Below, one piece after another: positions 1 through 10,351 of a DNA stretch of 35,246 nucleotides. A program made the position numbers and the translations under genes. The notes beneath the pieces are model-generated. The model was not told the DNA's origin. It saw only the letters and a program-made list of their open reading frames with translations, and did not search any database. This stretch comes from Candidatus Omnitrophota bacterium (lineage in GTDB: Bacteria; Omnitrophota; Gorgyraeia; Zapsychrales; Fredricksoniimonadaceae). The stretch lies in assembly GCA_013286575.1 (NCBI GenBank), contig JABDFL010000010.1, positions 1 to 35,246 of the forward strand, in the 5' to 3' direction. Position 1 is the stretch's first letter, and every line of letters starts with the position of its first letter.

Positions 1-305
1 AGAATTTCGCCCAATTGCGCCAAGTCTACAATTCTCTTATCCTGGCCACATGGTATAAAAAGAAAATCAAAGACAGCATTTTAGCGCAGGTTTATGAGAA
101 CAGGAATAAAGTCGCAGGAGTCAATATCAACGACCCCTTGGAAAAACAGAAGATATATGAGCGCTATCTGCAGGCATTTAAGAAGGGCGTCTACAACTAC
201 ATCAAAGAAGAGACCGACCCGCTGATATCTCTAAAGCAGGTTGTCCAAATTTTGGCGCAATCATTGCCAAATCCAAGCCTCCTGAAAAATATTTCCTCGG
301 GATAA
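1..305 (+). pseudogene. 3' part of the conserved N-terminal module of a large Omnitrophota-type protein; 5' end outside window, frame interrupted by TAA at 303-305
   Basis: Frame is open from the window edge (NFAQLRQVYNSLILATWYKKKIKDSILAQVY...YLQAFKKGVYNYIKEE) and aligns with NFAQLRQIVSGMILATWYKRALKESLLGKIY...YLKAFKKGVYNYIKED in the 13292-20851 protein. The TTG at 15 is internal, not a real start. Confidence 0.7.
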
Positions 306-341
306 CCTGCTGCGTCAGCGGATCCGGCGCAAGTTTCAGAA

Positions 342-3300
342 TTGGATTACAATGCGTTTTTAGTGGATGTTGATGCAAGCCCTGTGGGAATTAGCTTTAA
401 TAATGATTTTGCAATGGCATCAAAAGAGGCAAGGCGTGTTTTAAAAGAAGGTGATGATTTGTTAGGAGTTTTACAAGAATACATTGATGAACATATTAGA
501 AATCTTAAGACGTACGCACAAGATACAGATTATAAACTACTGGAAACGTTTAAAATCTTTTCAGATGCGAATAAACGTTATCGCACGCCCCGAAGGGAAA
601 TTTTGGAAAAACTCAGAGGGATGATTTCAGAAGAGCTGAAAAGATCAGCAGAAAAGCATTTTTCTCCAGAGCGGACAGTTACGGCAATTTTGGAATCCGA
701 AGGCACTATATTAGATGCGAAAGATATTGAATATCTGTATAGGGAACGTTTCGGGATGGGTGATGGAATTAAAAGCGTTAAGCAGATGGGTTATATTTTG
801 GAAAGGTATTATACCGGGGTTCCTTTTCTCAGAAAAATGTTAGATAAGGGGGTGGTAGGTCCCCAAACGATTTTGACCCTTCCTCCTGTACGGGTTGATG
901 AATTGTTGATTTGCTTAGACGCATTCTCTAAAAGGGAAGAGCTTTTGGATGTTGAAAAAGGTACGTTTTTATTTGGTATGCCAAATTTAAAACATGTAAT
1001 AGCATCAGACACGGATAATTTTTTAGAAGCTGCAGAAATTTTGAATGAGGCCTACAACGATGTCATAAGTGCTTATGATTTTTTAGTATTCGAGAAAAAA
1101 TTATCTTCTGCCGTGATTGATGAAAATTTTTATTTGAATCCAAAGAATTTTGTTTTTGCTATGTCTATATTGGGAAAACTTATCCAATCCCAGGAAGGAA
1201 AGGCCCGGATTGAGAAATATTTAAAAGGTAATAAGATCGATATTGAGGGCATCCTCAGAGATCACCCAAGTTCGGGTCAGGAAATAAGCGCTGCCAGAGG
1301 AAGCGTAAAATTCGTTGATCACCCTGTAAATACGGCCCCGGAAGACTTGGCTGCTTGGATGCGAGAGGTGAAGGCGAAGGGTGTTTTATCCCAAACAGTC
1401 GCTGATTTTCAAGCATTATGGTCGCAACACAGCCATTGCCCTGCCTTGGTTTTTCCGGAGACTTTAATAGAAAAAATCGTTGATAAAATTTCTATTTTGG
1501 ATTCACCTATTCTTCTCCAAGTCATGTTTGGGGATTTTCATCCGGATGTTATTGCCGCATTGAAAAATAGCGGCGTTCATTTTAGCCCTGAAGAAGAAAA
1601 TTTTATATGGAGAGTTTTCCAGCAAAAATATCCTGCCTGGGTTAACAGGGATTATTACCTTTTAGATCAAAGGGATTTTATCGGCGAATTTCTTAAAAGT
1701 AAACCCGTTGTTTCTTTGCTTGATATCGGATCCGGATCCAATGGGGAAGCTCTTGCTAAAATCAAGGAGCTTTACGGGGAAAAGCTGGATGCGGTAGGGT
1801 TAGATATGAATATTGATGAAGAAAATATTGCTCGCCAATATGGTGTAAAGTTGGTGCAGGGAGATGTCCGGCGTATGGAATTCGATAATGATTCCTTTGA
1901 TATTATTAATGAATATAAATTGATGGGTTATTTCCCCTCTTTACATGAAACCGTGAGTATATTACGGGAAATCATGCGTGTTTTAAGAGTAAACGGTGTT
2001 TTTATTTTTACAGATAGCTATAATTTTTACAAAGACGAGGCAAGATTGAGAACAATTTTAAATGGGTTAGGCTATGAGGTCAATATTCAAAAGGGGATGG
2101 CAGAGGCGCTTTATATCCGTAAAATGTCTTATAAAAGGCCAAATGGAAGTGCACAAGCCGTTATAAGCAATATTGAAGAAAGTTTAGTAGCAATAAATCC
2201 GACAAAAGATAAACCGACGTCTCAGGACCAGGCGATGAATGCGCGTACTCAACGGATTATCATGAGGAACTGGCCGTTTAATATGCCATTAAGGGATCAA
2301 CGCAAAATGTTGAGTATTTTGGAGGCTTGGACGAATAAAGTTTATTTATTCAACAGGGATTCTCAGTTCATTCGTAACTATGGGTTTAGTGCTGGAGATT
2401 ATGCGAGTGCTTTACATTATATTTTGTATATTATAATCAAAAATGAAAAAAGATTTAAACAACTTGACCTCACAAAGCATGGCCAATTCGTGGATATAAA
2501 GGGCCGGCAAAGCGATGTTGAGCTGTTAGTGACTGAATTTAAGAAAGTCGTCCCTAAAATTGAAGCCGGGATGAATGATCAGATCATAAAACGATTTGCC
2601 AGGGCTATGGCTATGCTTCTGACGAGGCAGAGCAGTTTTGAATTTTCTGATCAAAATTCGGAACCAAACCCAGAACCAATGAGTAAAATAAAGCTGGAAC
2701 AATCAGGCCCTGGACAGCTAACACTTTCCTTTCCTGAAAGCTTTCAGATGTCGACCTCTGATGTGTTGTATTTATTAAGAAGGTGGTTTTCCTTTAAATT
2801 TGAGGGAAAACTAACTGTTGTCGCCGGTGAACAGCCGAACACCTTTATTATCAAAAAAAGATCTAAAACCGGATCATGGGCGCCTTATCGAAGATCCTTA
2901 CAAAGAAATTTTATTAAACGTGTGCAAGATGCGGCGATGAATGTCAGTACTGCGACGAATCAATGGTCAGAATATTTTTTTCCTAAGCCTATTGATGCAC
3001 AGGTTTATAGCTATGCTGAGAAATTAATTCTTCAACAGGCGCATTTCAATCCCCAAACGGAAGGCAAAGAGATTGCTGCAGAGCAGGGATATTTAAGGTT
3101 GACCATATTTGGTAATAGTTTTGCCCAGGTTTATGATCAGGCAAGGGCTGATTACCTGGATTCTTTTCAAAAATACGGCTATGGGATGAGCCAATCAGGT
3201 TTCGCCTATAGTTTACTGGCTCATGCGGGGTTTGAAGCTACAGCCATGCCGAGGCTTAATTATTATTGGGAAATAAGTGATTTCGTGACCAAGCATAGTG

Positions 3301-4442
3301 ATTTTTATGTTCAACACAACGCCACACTGACATTTCCCGACCTCCAATACCTTTTTGGCTACCGTTCCACTCGATTTGAGGCCTTTTATAACCAGTTGGC
3401 GGCCCTTAGAAAAAGCGGTATTACCCATGAAAAAGTAGTAGAGACGATGGAAACCTTCTTGAAAGATACAGCTTATGCGGAATTGACCCTTTTTGTTCAA
3501 CGTAATAGGCACAGTGACTCCACCTATCGGCGCTGGGAAGGTGGTTCTCCTGAAACAGTGGCTCCTAAGCACGATAATCCTTATTTTATCGGGTTTTTAA
3601 AATTTCTTTTGCAATATAAGGCCAGCGAGGCATTTGCCAATTGGAAAAGGATCATTGCAGAAGGGGCCCATTATACAAGCACCAAGACAGATGAAGAATT
3701 AGTAACAGTATTGGGAAAAGAACAAGATGTGGTGGTTCTAACAAAAAATCAGGAAGCCGTAAGAGGCATGATTAGATTAACCATAGAAGCGTTAAATGAT
3801 CTGGACCTGGTTAATGCGAGAAGATTGTTAGAAAAAATTACTCATCATTATGAGACAGACATAAGCGAAGAGCAGAAGCCCATCTTAGTAAATTTATTAA
3901 CAGACTACAACAGGCTTTTTGGTAAATATAAAGAAGCGAAAAATGAGCCATTCATTATCAGGGAAGCTCATGAAGAATCTTTTACTGTTTTGGGTGTGAT
4001 GAAAAATCTGGTAACTGCATCTTTGCTTGCGGAAGCTTATAGAAATCAAATGAAAGCCAATCATCCAGATGCTGTAGGTGGCAATGTAAAAACTGCGGAT
4101 GAAATTGCCAAAACCATCAATAATGCAAGGGAGGAATTAAGAAAAGCATTAAATGCAAAAGTAGAACGAGCGAAAGCAAGGTCTGTCCAATTTCCAGATC
4201 AAGCAATGGTTGCAAAAGAGAATGAGGTCCACAGAAGCGATACAGGCGGTATCGATTTAACCTCTGACAAAGCCCTATCCGTTCAAAACAACGGCCAGGG
4301 GATTAAATTCCGTGTTGACCCCGCGATGCTTGAGCAATTGCAAAACGCCCCTGGCTTTACGCCGGTGATTATCAGCATCCAGCCGATGACCAACATCAGG
4401 GCCTTCTTAGGCCTTAAAGAAGATCCCCAGTCAATAGCATGA
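342..4442 (+). CDS. Large multidomain protein (remainder of the same gene, same frame as 1-305) with methyltransferase-like and J-domain-like segments and a C-terminal GGIDL module
   Basis: 1366-codon ORF. The frame continues upstream (PAASADPAQVSELDYNAF) directly from the TAA at 303, so this is probably one gene with an interruption. Confidence 0.8.
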   Translation: MDYNAFLVDVDASPVGISFNNDFAMASKEARRVLKEGDDLLGVLQEYIDEHIRNLKTYAQDTDYKLLETFKIFSDANKRYRTPRREILEKLRGMISEELKRSAEKHFSPERTVTAILESEGTILDAKDIEYLYRERFGMGDGIKSVKQMGYILERYYTGVPFLRKMLDKGVVGPQTILTLPPVRVDELLICLDAFSKREELLDVEKGTFLFGMPNLKHVIASDTDNFLEAAEILNEAYNDVISAYDFLVFEKKLSSAVIDENFYLNPKNFVFAMSILGKLIQSQEGKARIEKYLKGNKIDIEGILRDHPSSGQEISAARGSVKFVDHPVNTAPEDLAAWMREVKAKGVLSQTVADFQALWSQHSHCPALVFPETLIEKIVDKISILDSPILLQVMFGDFHPDVIAALKNSGVHFSPEEENFIWRVFQQKYPAWVNRDYYLLDQRDFIGEFLKSKPVVSLLDIGSGSNGEALAKIKELYGEKLDAVGLDMNIDEENIARQYGVKLVQGDVRRMEFDNDSFDIINEYKLMGYFPSLHETVSILREIMRVLRVNGVFIFTDSYNFYKDEARLRTILNGLGYEVNIQKGMAEALYIRKMSYKRPNGSAQAVISNIEESLVAINPTKDKPTSQDQAMNARTQRIIMRNWPFNMPLRDQRKMLSILEAWTNKVYLFNRDSQFIRNYGFSAGDYASALHYILYIIIKNEKRFKQLDLTKHGQFVDIKGRQSDVELLVTEFKKVVPKIEAGMNDQIIKRFARAMAMLLTRQSSFEFSDQNSEPNPEPMSKIKLEQSGPGQLTLSFPESFQMSTSDVLYLLRRWFSFKFEGKLTVVAGEQPNTFIIKKRSKTGSWAPYRRSLQRNFIKRVQDAAMNVSTATNQWSEYFFPKPIDAQVYSYAEKLILQQAHFNPQTEGKEIAAEQGYLRLTIFGNSFAQVYDQARADYLDSFQKYGYGMSQSGFAYSLLAHAGFEATAMPRLNYYWEISDFVTKHSDFYVQHNATLTFPDLQYLFGYRSTRFEAFYNQLAALRKSGITHEKVVETMETFLKDTAYAELTLFVQRNRHSDSTYRRWEGGSPETVAPKHDNPYFIGFLKFLLQYKASEAFANWKRIIAEGAHYTSTKTDEELVTVLGKEQDVVVLTKNQEAVRGMIRLTIEALNDLDLVNARRLLEKITHHYETDISEEQKPILVNLLTDYNRLFGKYKEAKNEPFIIREAHEESFTVLGVMKNLVTASLLAEAYRNQMKANHPDAVGGNVKTADEIAKTINNAREELRKALNAKVERAKARSVQFPDQAMVAKENEVHRSDTGGIDLTSDKALSVQNNGQGIKFRVDPAMLEQLQNAPGFTPVIISIQPMTNIRAFLGLKEDPQSIA
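1698..2130 (+). other. Class I SAM-dependent methyltransferase-like domain inside the large ORF
   Basis: LLDIGSGSNGEALAKIKELYG...VGLDMN...VKLVQGDVRRMEFDNDSFDIINEYKLMGYF...LREIMRVLRVNGVFIFTDS: motif I, acidic residue after beta2, D-V motif and post-motif 'RVLRVNGVFIF'. Confidence 0.75.
3975..4180 (+). other. J-domain-like segment with HPD motif
   Basis: FTVLGVMKNLVTASLLAEAYRNQMKANHPDAVGGNVKTADEIAKTINNAREELRKAL: YR..(M)K.NHPD..GG....AK.INNAREELRK pattern of DnaJ J-domains. Confidence 0.65.
4245..4442 (+). other. C-terminal GGIDL module shared with the 13292-20851 protein
   Basis: GGIDLTSDKALSVQNNGQGIKFRVDPAMLEQLQNAPGFTPVIISIQPMTNIRAFLGL versus GGIDLNSANLNLEIKRDGRGVPLPLADQDMAQLSRIQGFEPEIIDIRPAADLPILREL. 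Confidence 0.75.
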
Positions 4443-4449
4443 CGAAAGA

Positions 4450-4478
4450 TTGACATCTTCTTTCTGCAAATATAGAAT
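4450..4478 (+). promoter_or_regulatory. Sigma70-type promoter upstream of the DUF5678-like/retropepsin pair
   Basis: TTGACA (4450-4455), 17 bp spacer, TAGAAT (4473-4478). Confidence 0.55.
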
Positions 4479-4566
4479 ATAATCAAGTTATGATTTTTTA
4501 AAATCCGGGGGGTAAGCTCAATTGTATTCGAATAAAAATAAGAGCATCCATCAAATAATTGTAAAT

Positions 4567-4782
4567 ATGAAATCCACACTTACACGATCAAAAGTTAAGA
4601 CTGTTAATCAGTTAATTAAACCATACCCAGGCCGTTGGGTCGCGCTATCACAAGATGACACGTATGTTGTTAGTGTCGCTAGTAGTCCTAAAGCTGTTTT
4701 GAGCCAGGCTCGTAAAAAAGGTGAGACGAGTCCACATTTGGTCAAATCTCCTGATGGTTCAACATCTGCGATTGTCTTTTGA
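4567..4782 (+). CDS. Small DUF5678-like protein (upstream TTG start at 4522 also possible)
   Basis: MKSTLTRSKVKTVNQLIKPYPGRWVALSQDDTYVVSVASSPKAVLSQARKKGETSPHLVKSPDGS: GrWVAl...VV..s.s...vl..ar..G pattern. Stop overlaps the next gene's TTG (TTGA). Confidence 0.6.
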   Translation: MKSTLTRSKVKTVNQLIKPYPGRWVALSQDDTYVVSVASSPKAVLSQARKKGETSPHLVKSPDGSTSAIVF

Positions 4783-5222
4783 GCTATACCACCATTCCAT
4801 ATCAGAAAATTCAAATACCTGCCCGTGGTGATTTACCCTCTAAAATAGTTCATGCTCCCATCTTGAAGACAGCTTTATTGTATAAAGATAATGAGCCCTT
4901 TTATTTTGATTCTGTCGTTGATTCTGGTGCTGATTTTTGCGTATTTCCCGCAAGTTTGGGAGAACTCGCAGGCATAGATATTACTGAAGGCAGGAATGCT
5001 TTCACTTTTGGGGTCGGCGGTAAAGAAACGTTATACTTTCATAAAGTAAAGGTGCAGGTCACTATCAAAGATGAACCTTGGGTTTTTGAATGCCAAGCTG
5101 GATTTTCTACCAAAATGAATGCCAGAGGTGTAGGGTTTTTGGGAAGAGATGGCTTCTTTGATCTCTTTCAGGAGGTTGCTTTCAATCAAAAAACGAAAAT
5201 GTTTCGTCTTAAAGAATTTTAG
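4779..5222 (+). CDS. Retropepsin-like aspartic protease domain protein
   Basis: FDSVVDSGADFCVFPASLGELAGIDI...GVGG...VGFLGRDGFFDLFQEVAFNQKTKMFRL: single DSGAD active-site motif, 'LGRDGFF' motif. TTG start overlaps the upstream stop. Confidence 0.7.
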   Translation: MSYTTIPYQKIQIPARGDLPSKIVHAPILKTALLYKDNEPFYFDSVVDSGADFCVFPASLGELAGIDITEGRNAFTFGVGGKETLYFHKVKVQVTIKDEPWVFECQAGFSTKMNARGVGFLGRDGFFDLFQEVAFNQKTKMFRLKEF

Positions 5223-5240
5223 AGAGTCTAAGTAAGCTTG

Positions 5241-5269
5241 TTGACCTCAAGCCTTCAGCCTGTTAAAAT
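5241..5269 (+). promoter_or_regulatory. Promoter for tRNA-Pro
   Basis: TTGACC (5241-5246), 17 bp, TAAAAT (5264-5269), about 30 bp upstream of the tRNA 5' end. Confidence 0.5.
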
Positions 5270-5298
5270 ACCGCCCTTATTGATGGAATGATTATTTT

Positions 5299-5372
5299 CG
5301 GGAAGTAGCGCAGTTGGCTAGCGCGCTTCGTTCGGGACGAAGAGGTCGTGGGTTCGAATCCCGCCTTCCCGA
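5299..5372 (+). tRNA. tRNA-Pro (anticodon CGG), CCA not encoded
   Basis: Acceptor CGGGAAG/CTTCCCG, D-arm GCGC/GCGC, anticodon arm CTTCG-TTCGGGA-CGAAG, T-arm GTGGG-TTCGAAT-CCCGC, discriminator A. Confidence 0.92.
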
Positions 5373-5373
5373 C
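5356..5373 (+). repeat. 18 bp direct repeat copy 1 (tRNA-Pro 3' end, GAATCCCGCCTTCCCGAC)
   Basis: Exact copy recurs at 5476-5493, 120 bp downstream. Confidence 0.9.
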
Positions 5374-5446
5374 TTTTTATAGAAAAGGGATTCGAAGCCG
5401 AGTCGAGCGCCATTGGTCCGAGCGAGACCGGCCGGCTTCGGAGGAG

Positions 5447-5464
5447 GCCTGGCGAATGCCAGGC
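5447..5464 (+). other. Perfect 7 bp GC-rich hairpin GCCTGGC-GAAT-GCCAGGC between the direct repeats
   Basis: Self-complementarity read directly. Confidence 0.7.
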
Positions 5465-5475
5465 TGGGGGAGAAG

Positions 5476-5493
5476 GAATCCCGCCTTCCCGAC
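5476..5493 (+). repeat. 18 bp direct repeat copy 2 (displaced tRNA-Pro 3' end)
   Basis: Identical to 5356-5373. Confidence 0.9.
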
Positions 5494-5494
5494 C

Positions 5495-5614
5495 ATACGC
5501 TTACCCGCCTATATGTTGGATGAGATCAAGCTTTTGGCCAATAAGAAAGATGTTCCTTATCAATCACTCATGAAGGTTTTCTTGGCTGAAAAAGTAAAAG
5601 AAGAGTTAGCTTAG
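5495..5614 (+). pseudogene. C-terminal fragment of a ribbon-helix-helix/CopG-type antitoxin
   Basis: IRLPAYMLDEIKLLANKKDVPYQSLMKVFLAEKVKEELA matches the 'IRLP..ml.eik..A...gvPYQsLik..l.e' pattern of CopG/BrnA-like antitoxins. There is no credible start, and the upstream frame reads through the tRNA tail. Confidence 0.6.
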
Positions 5615-5626
5615 TTTGGTGTCCTA

Positions 5627-5896
5627 ATGGTTCGAGCCCATATTCATTTCTCAGGCACCGTTCAAGGTGTCGGTTTCCGCTATACCTGCCTTTCCTTTGC
5701 CCAAGCATTGTCCCTGACCGGGTGGGCCAAAAATTTATCCGACGGCAGGGTGGAAGTCGTTGCCGAAGGCTCCCGTGAGAAAATAGAAGAACTTATATCA
5801 AGATTAAAGAAGCAGTTTGGCGGTTTTATCCGGGACACAAATATTGAATGGTTGGAGGATAAGGGGGAATTTAGTAAATTTTTTGTTGTATTTTAA
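5627..5896 (+). CDS. acyP: Acylphosphatase
   Basis: [52 protein letters not shown]: classic GxVQGVGFR and GWxxNLxDGxVE motifs. Confidence 0.93.
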   Translation: MVRAHIHFSGTVQGVGFRYTCLSFAQALSLTGWAKNLSDGRVEVVAEGSREKIEELISRLKKQFGGFIRDTNIEWLEDKGEFSKFFVVF

Positions 5897-5897
5897 T

Positions 5898-8460
<2,563 letters not shown>

Positions 8461-8489
8461 CTTTACCAGCCACAAGGAATAAAGGGACC

Positions 8490-9377
8490 TTGAAAGCATT
8501 TATCGACGAGTTCTTGAATTACCTGTCCGTCGAGCGCGGCTTGGCCCGTAACACCCTTTTAGCTTACCGGCGTGACCTTGAAAAATACATCGAGTATCTT
8601 TCCCAAAAAAGCATTAAGGCGTCAAACCAGGTCAGCCGTGAGCACGTGTCTAATTTCATGTTTGATCTAAAGAAACATGATATGTCCGCAACATCGATTT
8701 GCAGGAACCTGGCAGCGGTCAAAATGTTCCATCGTTTTTTGGTACGGGAGAATTTGGCCAAGGAAGACCCCACGACGCTCGTGGACACACCGAAATTATG
8801 GACGCGCATACCTTCCGTATTGACCCAGGCGGAAATTGAATCGATGATCGCGGCGGCCTCGGGGAAAAAGGCCCAACAGGTCAGGGACCAGGCGATATTG
8901 GAGATTTTTTATGCCAGCGGCCTGCGGGTCTCGGAATTGGCAGATTTGAAGACTACAAGCATTAATTACGACGTGGGTTTTGTGCGGGCGGTGGGCAAGG
9001 GCAGTAAGGAGAGGATCATTCCTTTGGGCAAGAAGGCGCGTGAGGCCCTGCAGAAATATTTGCTCAAAGCCCGTCCTCAATTATTAAAGAGCCAGGCTAA
9101 TGATGTTTTATTTTTGAGCCGTTTGGGCAAAAAGATCAGCCGCCAGAGCTTATGGGCGGTGATCAAGTTTTACGCGCGAAAGGCGAATATCAAGAAAACG
9201 ATCAAGCCGCATACCCTGCGCCATACCTTTGCGACGCATTTATTGGAACACGGCGCGGACCTGCGGTCTGTCCAGGAAATGCTGGGGCACGCGGATATTT
9301 CCACGACGCAGATTTATACGCATGTGGATAAAGAGCGCCTAAAGAAGGTGCATAAACAGTTTCATCCGAGAAGCTAA
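8490..9377 (+). CDS. xerD: Tyrosine recombinase XerC/XerD
   Basis: N-terminal SAM-like 'FLNYLSVERGLARNTLLAYRRDL'; catalytic R...HTLRHTFATHLLEHGADLRSVQEMLGHADISTTQIYTHV. Confidence 0.9.
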   Translation: MKAFIDEFLNYLSVERGLARNTLLAYRRDLEKYIEYLSQKSIKASNQVSREHVSNFMFDLKKHDMSATSICRNLAAVKMFHRFLVRENLAKEDPTTLVDTPKLWTRIPSVLTQAEIESMIAAASGKKAQQVRDQAILEIFYASGLRVSELADLKTTSINYDVGFVRAVGKGSKERIIPLGKKAREALQKYLLKARPQLLKSQANDVLFLSRLGKKISRQSLWAVIKFYARKANIKKTIKPHTLRHTFATHLLEHGADLRSVQEMLGHADISTTQIYTHVDKERLKKVHKQFHPRS

Positions 9378-9387
9378 AGTAGCGCCG

Positions 9388-9559
9388 ATATGGTCAAATG
9401 GTATTGTTCCCGAAACGGGATATTTTGGCCGTCTGCTTCGGTTTACGTCAAAAATTTTCTAAAGATTCTCTTCATTTGGAAAATTTTTAACGTAATTCCT
9501 CGCAGACATTTGGCCAAAAATCCCTGATCGTTTCGTCCACAATACCATTTAACCATATC
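9388..9559. repeat. Long imperfect inverted repeat (MITE-like or structured RNA) between xerD and the nucleotidyltransferase gene
   Basis: Outer arms GATATGGTCAAATGGTATTGT (9388-9408) and ACAATACCATTTAACCATATC (9539-9559), 1 mismatch. Inner arms TTTTGGCCGTCTGC/GCAGACATTTGGCCAAAA and ACGTCAAAAATTTTC/GAAAATTTTTAACGT. Confidence 0.85.
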
Positions 9560-9579
9560 TTCACGAAGGCATCTAAAAA

Positions 9580-10299
9580 GTGAAAAATTTATTATCCAAT
9601 TTAAATCCTAAATCCTTGGCCTTGGCGCGGGATATCGGCCTTTTGGCGCAGAAGCAGGGTGCTGCGGCTTATCTGGTGGGCGGGCCGGTTAGGGATTTGA
9701 TGTTAAAGCATCCCAATGTTGATCTGGACATTGCGGTTGAAGGTAACGGTATTCGATTGGCTGATGGTTTTGCCGGCCTGCATCGCGGTGCCAAGGTAAC
9801 ACGCTACCCTGCTTTTAAGACGGCAACGGTGCATTTGCCGGATGGCTCCCTGGTTGATTTTGCGACTGCCCGTCAAGAGACCTACGTGCGGGGCGGTGCT
9901 TTTCCGGAGGTCGAACCTTCGAGCATTAAAAATGATCTTCTCCGCCGGGATTTCACCATCAATGCCATGGCCATCGCCATTAACCCCGAAACTTGGGGCA
10001 AGCTCGTGGACCCTTTCGGCGGCAGGACGGATTTGATCTCAAAGAAAATTCGCGTCCTGCACGAAAAAAGTTTTTTGGATGACCCTACACGTATTTTGCG
10101 GGCGGCCAGGTTTAAGGCGCGGCTGGGTTTTAAGATGGAGGCCAAAACGCTTCAATTGTTAAAATCTGCCATAAAAATTAAAGTGCTTGATACAATCAAG
10201 CCGCAGAGGTATCTTAAAGACTTTAATAAGCTCCTTAAAGAGCCTAAATCTAAAGAAGCTGTTAAGTGTTTAAAAGTATGGGATGCGTATAGATTTTAA
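9580..10299 (+). CDS. tRNA nucleotidyltransferase/poly(A) polymerase family, N-terminal region only (239 aa)
   Basis: AYLVGGPVRDLMLKHPNVDLDIAVEG...DFATARQETY...IKNDLLRRDFTINAMAI...DPTRILRAARFKARLGF. Confidence 0.85.
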   Translation: MKNLLSNLNPKSLALARDIGLLAQKQGAAAYLVGGPVRDLMLKHPNVDLDIAVEGNGIRLADGFAGLHRGAKVTRYPAFKTATVHLPDGSLVDFATARQETYVRGGAFPEVEPSSIKNDLLRRDFTINAMAIAINPETWGKLVDPFGGRTDLISKKIRVLHEKSFLDDPTRILRAARFKARLGFKMEAKTLQLLKSAIKIKVLDTIKPQRYLKDFNKLLKEPKSKEAVKCLKVWDAYRF

Positions 10300-10302
10300 A
10301 AA

Positions 10303-10328
10303 GATTGCTTCGCTGCGCTCGCAATGAC
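10303..10328 (+). repeat. Palindromic repeat family R1, short form (GATTGCTTCGCTGCGCTCGCAATGAC)
   Basis: GATTGC...GCAATGAC arms; more copies at 21467, 22417, 29430, 30045 and 32250. Confidence 0.85.
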
Positions 10329-10351
10329 ACAGATCGAAGGGAGTAATACAG

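Noticed and set aside
5348-5614. 88 aa ORF as annotated by the ORF track
   Set aside because: Its 5' half is tRNA-Pro sequence and the structured spacer; only the terminal 5495-5614 portion resembles a protein, treated as an antitoxin remnant.
8490-9377. XerC/D gene as the integrase of an element at the tRNA-Pro att-like repeat
   Set aside because: It lies among housekeeping genes, 3 kb from the repeat, with a typical XerC/D length and motifs; no evidence of a prophage or ICE cargo between them.
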